46,596 bases of DNA from DASZTU01 sp035493835. Its GTDB lineage: Bacteria > Pseudomonadota > Alphaproteobacteria > Rhizobiales > Devosiaceae. The notes beneath the pieces are model-generated. The model was not told the origin of the DNA. It did not search any database and saw nothing but the letters and a program-made list of their open reading frames with translations. Positions 40,634-46,596 of the stretch are shown one piece after another. Within the stretch, counting starts at the first letter, position 1; the number at the start of each line of letters is the position of its first letter. The stretch spans positions 1 through 46,596 of the forward strand of contig DATJHO010000118.1 in NCBI GenBank assembly GCA_035493835.1. Direction: 5' to 3'. The translations under genes were made by a program, and so were the position numbers.

Positions 40634-43513
40634 CTACCTTGCGGCCTGCGATTGCAGCTTCTTTTGCAGCTCGATGCCGGTCATGGCGGCGCCAAAGGCA
40701 AAGCCCTGGGCGTAGTTGCAGCCAAGCTGGCGGAGGCGGTCGATCTCGTCGAGGTTTTCCACCCCCTCGCCTACCACCATGATGTCGAGATCGGCCGCGA
40801 GGGCGAGAACTGCGCGGATGATCGGCACCTGGGTATGGGCAATGCCGTGCTCGTCCCGAATCTGCACGAAAGGCGCCGGGATCTTGATGGTATCGACCGG
40901 AAAGCGGTGCAAGTAGCTCAGCGAGGAGTGGCCGGTGCCGAAATCGTCCAGCGCCAGGCCAATGCCGAGGTTGTGCAGCGCCGCAAGCATGTAGGCCGAG
41001 TGCTCGGGATTGGTCATCACCTGCGATTCGGTGATCTCGAGTTTCAGGTGCTGGGCGATGCCGCGATGTTCCTGCACCAGCGTTCGGAGGTCGGCGAGCA
41101 GATTTTCGGTCCCGAGCTGGCTCGGCGACAGATTGATCGAGATGAAGAAATCCGGCGGCAAGGTCAGGGTGTTGAGCCAGTCGCGCATTTGCGCTGCGGC
41201 CTGCTCGAAAGCGAGCCGGCCGACCCGTTCGATGAGCCCCGAGCGCTCGGCCAGCGGGATGAACTCGTCCGGATTGACCAGGCCCCGGCTCGGATGGTTC
41301 CAGCGCATGAGCGCCTCGGCCCCGACGATCGTGCCCGAGTGAATGTCCATGATCGGCTGGAACTGGACCTGCAATTCGCCCTGCCGGAGTCCGCGATCAA
41401 GGTCCTCTTCCGTGGCCCGGTTATAGGCCGTGATGGTCCGGGCTGAGGCGCGATAGGCTTCGATCCGGTCCCCGCCCAGGCGCTTGGCGTAGTACATGGC
41501 CAGCTCGGCATCGCGCAGCACATCGGCGGCGGTGGCCGGGTTGCTGTCGTAAATCGTGACGCCGATCGAGGCCGTGAGCGTCAGGTCTCGTTCGCCGAAA
41601 TTGAACGGCGCCTTCAGGACCTTGCGGATCTGCTCGGCGGTTTCGGCAATCTTGGTGGCCGCCTGCTCGGAGGCGAGGATAACGGCGAACTGGTCGCCGG
41701 AAATGCGGGCCACCGTATCCAGCGGCCGCATGAGGCGGGCGATGCGCCGGGAAATCGCCAGCAACACCGAATCCGCGGCCGATTGGCCGACACGCTCCTC
41801 GAGATCGACGAAGCGGTCGATGTCGATGAGAAACACGGCGGGCTTGATGCCCCCGGGCGATTTGGCCCGGATCAGCGCGTTTTCGAGGCGATCGAGAAAG
41901 AGCTGCTTATTAGGCAGGCCGGTCAGGCTGTCGTGAACGGCATCATGCAGCAGCCGATCGCGGGCGCTACGGTCCTCGGTCACGTCCTGCAGCGTGCCGA
42001 CGATGCGGTTGACCTGGCTGTCGCCGCCAAGCACCGGCTTCACCCGCATGCGGAAGGTGCGATAGGTGCCGTCATGGGTGGCGACGCGGATGTCGGACGA
42101 GACCTTGCCGCGCCTCAGTTCTACCAGCGTATCGAATGCAGTGCGGAAGCGGTCGCGGTCCTCGGGGTGAATGCGGTCCAGCCAACGCTTTATCGCCCCA
42201 CGGAGGGCGCCGCGGCGCTCGCCCAGGCGTGTCGCCAGTTCCTCCGAGACGCTGACGCGGTCACGCTCGATGTTCCAGTCGAAGACGAAATCGCCCGAGC
42301 CGGTCAGGGCCAGGGCGCGGCGCTCCACTTCCGAAAGCGCGCCGATCGAGGCGCCCCCATCGGCAAAGGCATGCTGCACCGAGGTGAACCCCAGGAGCAT
42401 GACGAGCAGCACCAATCCACCGGCCACGGCAGGCTGGGCGACGTCATTGGAGACATGCCCGCTCGCCACCAGCCAGGCATAGAACAGCCAGGCAATATAG
42501 ATGATCCAGGTCGGCACCAGCAGCACGGCGCGGTCGTAGCCGCGCAGCGCCAGAAGCAGGATCAGGAAAAAGCCGGAAAGGCCGAGCAGCGCGAGCACCA
42601 GGCGCGCGACCGTCGCCGCGATCGCCGGCTGGAAAAAGGCGAATGCCAGAAGCGCGATGAATACCGCCGCGAGCGCCAGCGCCAGATGGATGAAGCGGAG
42701 GTGCCATCGGTGGAGATTGAGATAAATAAACAGGAATCCGAACAGAGTCGTGGCGATCAACGCCTCCGACGCCGCCCGGAACGGTTGCACCTCGCCATTG
42801 CCGACGCCGAGCAAGCGGCCCAACACGCCGAAATCAATGAGCAGGTAGATCAATACCGCCCACGCGAACGCCGCCGTGGCGGGAAAAATCCCGCGCCCCT
42901 TGACCGCGAACATGATGGTGAGGAACACCGCGCTCAGCCCCGAAATGCCAAGCACGACGCCCCGGAACAGAGTGAAGGAATTGACGTAGTCGCGGTAGGC
43001 GTTGGGCTTCCACATATAGAGTTCTGGAAGCGAGCCCGACGACAGTTCGGCCACGAAAGTCACGGTCGCGCCCGGGTCGAGCGTGATGTCGAAGACATCG
43101 GCTTCGCCATCCACCAGTCGCGTCGGGCGCACGCCCTGGCTTGGGGTCAGGGCGGCGATGCGGTTATTGCCGAGGTCGGGCCTGAAAATCCCGGAGCCCG
43201 GCAGCCGGAAGAACGGCGCAACCAGCAGCCGCTCCATCTGGGTATCGGAATTGTTCTTGAGCGCGAACAGCGCCCAGTCGGGATTGGTGCCCGGCTTGGA
43301 GGCCAACACCTCAATGCGGCGGATGATGCCGGTCGCATCGGCAGCCGTCGACAGTTGCACCTTGCCCGCGCTGCCGTGCGCGATCTCGATCACATGCGTC
43401 AGATTGACCGCATTGACGTCCTCGGGGACGGTAATGACCTGAAAAGCATAGACCGGCAGGATCCCGACCAGCGCAAACAGCAAACTCAGCGCAAGGATCA
43501 GGAAATGGCGCAT
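40634..43513 (-). CDS. Membrane PAS-GGDEF-EAL protein, GGDEF degenerate
   Basis: A 959-residue cyclic-di-GMP-related protein. Signal-like start, a periplasmic region (about 25-180) with 7TMR-DISM-like features, seven or eight hydrophobic helices (about 180-385), PAS (about 400-515), GGDEF (about 520-690) and EAL (about 700-955). The GGDEF motif is SGDQF (605-609), so cyclase activity is not expected, although RPLD five residues before retains the inhibitory-site pattern. The EAL motif is EALMRW (733) with NLSPSQ, LEITES, DDFG (856-859), the Lys877, EGVE and AQG residues kept; but the usual KID is KIP (Pro879). It may be a c-di-GMP hydrolase or a sensor. ATG at 43513; TTG one codon earlier. 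Confidence 0.94.
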   Translation of the reverse strand: MRHFLILALSLLFALVGILPVYAFQVITVPEDVNAVNLTHVIEIAHGSAGKVQLSTAADATGIIRRIEVLASKPGTNPDWALFALKNNSDTQMERLLVAPFFRLPGSGIFRPDLGNNRIAALTPSQGVRPTRLVDGEADVFDITLDPGATVTFVAELSSGSLPELYMWKPNAYRDYVNSFTLFRGVVLGISGLSAVFLTIMFAVKGRGIFPATAAFAWAVLIYLLIDFGVLGRLLGVGNGEVQPFRAASEALIATTLFGFLFIYLNLHRWHLRFIHLALALAAVFIALLAFAFFQPAIAATVARLVLALLGLSGFFLILLLALRGYDRAVLLVPTWIIYIAWLFYAWLVASGHVSNDVAQPAVAGGLVLLVMLLGFTSVQHAFADGGASIGALSEVERRALALTGSGDFVFDWNIERDRVSVSEELATRLGERRGALRGAIKRWLDRIHPEDRDRFRTAFDTLVELRRGKVSSDIRVATHDGTYRTFRMRVKPVLGGDSQVNRIVGTLQDVTEDRSARDRLLHDAVHDSLTGLPNKQLFLDRLENALIRAKSPGGIKPAVFLIDIDRFVDLEERVGQSAADSVLLAISRRIARLMRPLDTVARISGDQFAVILASEQAATKIAETAEQIRKVLKAPFNFGERDLTLTASIGVTIYDSNPATAADVLRDAELAMYYAKRLGGDRIEAYRASARTITAYNRATEEDLDRGLRQGELQVQFQPIMDIHSGTIVGAEALMRWNHPSRGLVNPDEFIPLAERSGLIERVGRLAFEQAAAQMRDWLNTLTLPPDFFISINLSPSQLGTENLLADLRTLVQEHRGIAQHLKLEITESQVMTNPEHSAYMLAALHNLGIGLALDDFGTGHSSLSYLHRFPVDTIKIPAPFVQIRDEHGIAHTQVPIIRAVLALAADLDIMVVGEGVENLDEIDRLRQLGCNYAQGFAFGAAMTGIELQKKLQSQAAR

Positions 43514-43579
43514 CAAGCGGTGATGGTCCCGTTGGCAAACTGGGGGAACTGGTAACGATGTTTGCCGCTGGCGACAAGC

Positions 43580-44188
43580 TCAGCGTGGCGGGCGGCGGGT
43601 GGCTTGGTCGTGGCGCTCGCGCGTCAGGCCGAAGAGCACATGATCGGCCCAACGGCCGTCGATCTGCAGATAGTTCTCCGCGTAGCCTTCTTCGTGAAAT
43701 CCGTTCTTTTCAAGGACACGGCGGGAGGCGGCATTGTCGGGCAGGAAGGCGGCATGAATCCGGTGCAGGCCGAGGGTGTTGAAGGCGAAAGGCAGCACCA
43801 CGCCCACCGCCTCGGTCATCAGCCCCCTGCCGGCGAAATCCCGGCCCATCCAATAGCCCAAATTGACATGCTGGGCGGCGCGCCGGCGGATGTTGGAGAG
43901 GGTCAGCCCGCCCACGATCTTTTCCTTGCCGCCCTCGGTCAGGAAGACAAGGAAGTTATAGTCGGTGCCCAGAACAGCCTCGCTGCGTCCACGCCGCAGC
44001 CGCGCCATGAACACGCGACGCGTCAGATCCAGTTCGCTCCAGCGCGGTTCGAACGGCTTCAGGAACTCGCGACTGTCGCGCCTGAGATTGCGCCAGGCGG
44101 GATAATCGCCAGGCTTGGGGCCCCGCAGCAGCACGCGCGGCCCGCGCAAAATCGGCGTCTCGTCGCGCGGAATGAACGGCCAGACCAT
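43580..44188 (-). CDS. GNAT N-acetyltransferase, RimJ/RimL type
   Basis: A 202-residue GCN5-related acetyltransferase. RVLLRGPKPGDYPAWRNLR at the N-terminus, the Arg/Gln-Gly-x-Gly-like acetyl-CoA loop in MGRDFAGRGLMTEAV, and LHRIHAAFLPDNAASRRVLEKNGF, split here before RVLEKNG. The latter pattern is typical of RimJ/RimL-type enzymes acting on N-terminal Ser/Ala of proteins; the exact target is unknown. It begins seven bases after the M16 peptidase stop, so it is in that operon. Confidence 0.93.
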   Translation of the reverse strand: MVWPFIPRDETPILRGPRVLLRGPKPGDYPAWRNLRRDSREFLKPFEPRWSELDLTRRVFMARLRRGRSEAVLGTDYNFLVFLTEGGKEKIVGGLTLSNIRRRAAQHVNLGYWMGRDFAGRGLMTEAVGVVLPFAFNTLGLHRIHAAFLPDNAASRRVLEKNGFHEEGYAENYLQIDGRWADHVLFGLTRERHDQATRRPPR

Positions 44189-44195
44189 GGCCCTG

Positions 44196-45458
44196 CTAGT
44201 GGTTGAGATAGCGGGAAATGGTCGCTCGGTCGGGCAAGTTTTCGACCGGTCCGATGCCGGCGAGCGAGAGGCGATCGCTGAAGAAGAGCTGATGGGCGAC
44301 CTGCTGCACGCGTTCGACGCCAATGCGATTGATGCGGTCCACCGTCTCCTGCAGCGGAATGACGCGGCCCCAAAGGATCTGCTGGCGCGCAAGCTGGCCG
44401 GCACGGGACGATGGGCTTTCGAGCGACATCAGGAGCCCGGCGCGGATCTGGTTGCGGACGCGGATCACTTCTTCTTCAGTGATGTCCTCGCTCGCCTTGC
44501 GCAACTCGTCGAAGATGACAGGCAGCAATTCGTTCACCTGCTCCTCGCCGGTGGAGGCGGCAACGCCGAAAATGCCACTATCGGCGAAGGCCCAGTGGAA
44601 GGCATAGACCGAATAGCAGAGGCCGCGCTTTTCGCGCACCTCCTGGAACAGCCGCGAACTCATGCCGCCGCCAAGGATCGAGGCCAGCACCTGCGCGGCA
44701 TAAAAGCCGTCGGAATTATAGGCGCGCCCTTCGAAGCCCAGGACGATATGGGCCTGCTCGTGGTCGGAGACGAGCCGCTCCTCGCCCCCCACGTAGCGGG
44801 CCCGCTCGGGCTCGGGGGCCCCGTTCTTCCGCAGCATGTGGAAGCGATCGTTGGCGATGTCGGCGAGCTGGTCGTGATCGATGTTGCCGGCCGCGCAAAT
44901 CACCATGCGGTCGCCAACATAATTGCGATCCATGTACGAGCGGATGGAGTCAGGCTCGAAGGCGTTGACGGAGTCGACGGTACCGAGGATGTTGCGGCCG
45001 ATTGGCTGGTCGGGATAGGCAGCGGACTGGAACAGGTCGAAGACGTGGTCGTCGGGATTGTCGCGAGCCGCGCCAATCTCCTGCACGATGACCTGCTGCT
45101 CACGGTCGAGTTCGGACTTGTCGAACAGCGAATTCTGGACGATGTCGGAGAGGATATCCCCGGCCAGCGCAACGTCTTCCTTCAGCACGCGCGCGAAATA
45201 GCCGGTGTGTTCGATCGACGTCGCGGCGTTCAGGTCGCCGCCGACATTTTCGATGGCCTCGGCGATTTCGCGGGCCGTGCGGCTCGGCGTTCCCTTGAAC
45301 GCCATGTGCTCGAGCACGTGGGAAATGCCGTGTTCGGGCAGCGTCTCGCTGCGCGAGCCTGCCTTGACCCAGATGCCGATCGACGCACTTTCCAGATGCG
45401 GCATGTCGTCCGTGAGAATTGTCATGCCGTTGTCGAGAATGGTCGTCTTTACGCTCAC
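44196..45458 (-). CDS. M16 family zinc peptidase
   Basis: A 420-residue inverzincin (pitrilysin/MPP-beta-like). The zinc motif HVLEH is at 47-51, followed by Glu127 exactly 76 residues later (SELDREQQVIVQEI), as required. The C-terminal half has GGGMSSRLFQEVREKRGLCYSVYA. It resembles the mitochondrial processing peptidase beta relatives found beside thrC in alphaproteobacteria. GTG at 45458 is the start because GGGAGG lies six bases before it. The operon order is thrC, M16 peptidase, GNAT. Confidence 0.96.
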   Translation of the reverse strand: MSVKTTILDNGMTILTDDMPHLESASIGIWVKAGSRSETLPEHGISHVLEHMAFKGTPSRTAREIAEAIENVGGDLNAATSIEHTGYFARVLKEDVALAGDILSDIVQNSLFDKSELDREQQVIVQEIGAARDNPDDHVFDLFQSAAYPDQPIGRNILGTVDSVNAFEPDSIRSYMDRNYVGDRMVICAAGNIDHDQLADIANDRFHMLRKNGAPEPERARYVGGEERLVSDHEQAHIVLGFEGRAYNSDGFYAAQVLASILGGGMSSRLFQEVREKRGLCYSVYAFHWAFADSGIFGVAASTGEEQVNELLPVIFDELRKASEDITEEEVIRVRNQIRAGLLMSLESPSSRAGQLARQQILWGRVIPLQETVDRINRIGVERVQQVAHQLFFSDRLSLAGIGPVENLPDRATISRYLNH

Positions 45459-45539
45459 AAATGCCTCCCGGAGTCGCCGGCGCACCGGCCGGGCTCCCAT
45501 ATCGTGCCGCCCCGCCCTTCTGGGCTACTAGCCACCCGG

Positions 45540-46596
45540 CTAGGCTACCGTGCGAGTGCGCTCCAATATGAACGCTTCGACCTTCGTCTGGTCGTTATCC
45601 AAGATATCGTATCGCTCGACGCGACCATAAAGATCAGCCAACCACACCGGGAGGCCCGGTTCAACACCCGTCGCTTGCTTGACGGCGTCCGGAAACTTCG
45701 CCGGATGAGCCGTCGCGAGGGTAACGATGGGATTTTTGGCTCCCGCGATGCGGCGGGCCTGGGCGAGCCCGACCGCAGTGTGCGGGTCGGGCAAATAGCC
45801 GGATTTTTCGTAGGTAGACCGGATGGCCTCGGCGGTTTCCGCCTCTCCGGTGCGCCCGGCGGCGAACTCGGCGCGGATCTGCGCCAGCGCCGCCTCGGGC
45901 ACGGCAAAGCTTCCCGATTGGCTCAGGCTCTGCATCAGGCGCGTCACTGCCGCCCCGTCGCGCCCCAGCGCCTCGAACAGCAAGCGCTCGAAGTTGGACG
46001 AAACCTGAATGTCCATCGAAGGGCTGATGGTGGGGCTGACGCTGCCGGTCTCATACCGGCCACTGGCGAGCGTCCGCGCCAGAATGTCGTTCTCGTTAGT
46101 GGCGATCACGAGCTTTTCGATCGGCAGGCCCATGCGCTTTGCGGCATAACCCGCAAAAATGTCGCCGAAATTGCCGGTAGGGACGACAAAGCTCACCCTG
46201 CGATAGGGCGCGCCTAGCTCTGCGGCAGCTTTGAAATAATAGACGATCTGGGCAACGATCCGGCCCCAGTTGATCGAGTTGACGCCCGAGAGCCTTACCC
46301 GGTCGCGAAAACCGTGATTGTTGAACAGCGCCTTGACGATGTTCTGGCAGTCGTCAAACGTGCCGCGCAGCGCGATATTGTGGACATTGGCATCGAGCAC
46401 CGTGGTCATCTGCCGGCGCTGCACCTCGGACGTACGGCCGTCCGGGTGGAGGATCACGATGTCGATATTGTCGCGGCCGCGAAAAGCCTCGATTGCTGCC
46501 GAACCGGTATCGCCGGAGGTGGCGCCGACGATGGTGGCGCGCTCGCCGCGGGCAGAGAGGATATGATCCATCATCCGCGCTAGCAACTGCATGGCG
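45540..46596 (-). CDS. thrC: Threonine synthase, N-terminus cut by window edge
   Basis: PLP enzyme converting O-phosphohomoserine to threonine. At least 352 codons are visible; about 110 N-terminal residues including the PLP lysine region lie outside the window. The visible part has TIVGATSGDTGSAAIEAFRG, split here after GSAA, SGVNSINWGRIVAQIVYY and VPTGNFGDIFAGY, all typical of ThrC. The reading frame runs off the window end, and the apparent ATG near 46592 is internal. It sits 81 bases upstream of the M16 peptidase gene. Confidence 0.97.
   Translation of the reverse strand, partial: AMQLLARMMDHILSARGERATIVGATSGDTGSAAIEAFRGRDNIDIVILHPDGRTSEVQRRQMTTVLDANVHNIALRGTFDDCQNIVKALFNNHGFRDRVRLSGVNSINWGRIVAQIVYYFKAAAELGAPYRRVSFVVPTGNFGDIFAGYAAKRMGLPIEKLVIATNENDILARTLASGRYETGSVSPTISPSMDIQVSSNFERLLFEALGRDGAAVTRLMQSLSQSGSFAVPEAALAQIRAEFAAGRTGEAETAEAIRSTYEKSGYLPDPHTAVGLAQARRIAGAKNPIVTLATAHPAKFPDAVKQATGVEPGLPVWLADLYGRVERYDILDNDQTKVEAFILERTRTVA

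Noticed and set aside
41783..43555. 590-codon plus-strand open frame opposite the GGDEF-EAL gene
   Set aside because: Composition dominated by Gln/Arg/Asp/His, typical of an antisense frame; no domain recognised.
44115..46217. 700-codon open frame on the plus strand opposite the M16 peptidase and thrC
   Set aside because: Antisense shadow of two conserved genes with all catalytic motifs on the minus strand.
1..46596. tRNA or other structured RNA genes
   Set aside because: Scanning by eye for T-arm motifs with matching acceptor stems found none; only the glycine riboswitch was convincing. A tRNAscan-SE and Infernal run would settle this.

Overview
This is a GC-rich alphaproteobacterial chromosome segment. 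The gene content and gene order point to Hyphomicrobiales, possibly near Devosiaceae; that placement is inference from neighbourhoods, not a database result. Supporting signs are a CcrM-type GANTC methyltransferase next to rnhB, an F0 ATP synthase operon with a b-prime subunit kept apart from F1 genes, the mutY / DUF721 / dsbA / smc cluster, an alphaproteobacterial SOS box (GTTC-N7-GTTC), and several dispersed palindromic intergenic repeat families. No rRNA, tRNA or CRISPR array was seen.

Layout. 0-6.1 kb (mainly minus strand): glyS (cut by the window start), a flavin/PNPOx-like gene in the opposite direction, two tiny membrane proteins, glyQ, a small membrane protein, an S49 peptidase and a TrmN6-like methyltransferase. 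6.2-13.5 kb: polyprenyl diphosphate synthase (+), ispE and a TPR protein (-), ETF-ubiquinone oxidoreductase (-), a uracil-DNA glycosylase lacking two cluster cysteines (+) and a hexapeptide acyltransferase (+). 13.8-15.1 kb: an MFS transporter. 15.3-17.8 kb: a small accessory patch with an internally deleted IS1595-type transposase, an overlapping pair of uncharacterised genes with their own promoter and terminator, a doubtful small ORF and an orphan Cas2-fold SinR-like protein. 17.9-20.8 kb: a radical SAM gene under a perfect SOS box, then a membrane glycosyltransferase-like protein. 21.1-29.1 kb: rnhB, ccrM, mutY, DUF721, dsbA-like, smc. 29.2-32.1 kb: atpI-atpB-atpE-atpF'-atpF with a consensus promoter and a clear terminator. 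32.5-37.5 kb (-): gcvT-gcvH-gcvPA-gcvPB behind a tandem glycine riboswitch. 37.5-46.6 kb: lipoprotein, Prx5-type peroxiredoxin, stand-alone DsbD-alpha-like protein, YqgE, a membrane PAS-GGDEF-EAL protein with a degenerate GGDEF, GNAT, M16 peptidase and thrC (cut by the window end).

How the genes work together. Most of the window is core: translation (glyQS), isoprenoids and quinone (ispE, polyprenyl synthase, ETF-QO feeding the quinone pool), DNA maintenance (UDG, MutY, RNase HII, CcrM, SMC), energy (F0) and glycine catabolism controlled directly by glycine. The less ordinary material is the 15.3-17.8 kb patch, the SOS-controlled radical SAM gene, the palindrome over the -35 box of the glycine-riboswitch promoter, the cysteine-poor UDG and the modified EAL active site. 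No clearly new multi-gene system is evident; the best candidate for unknown biology is the 16.37-17.35 kb gene pair.
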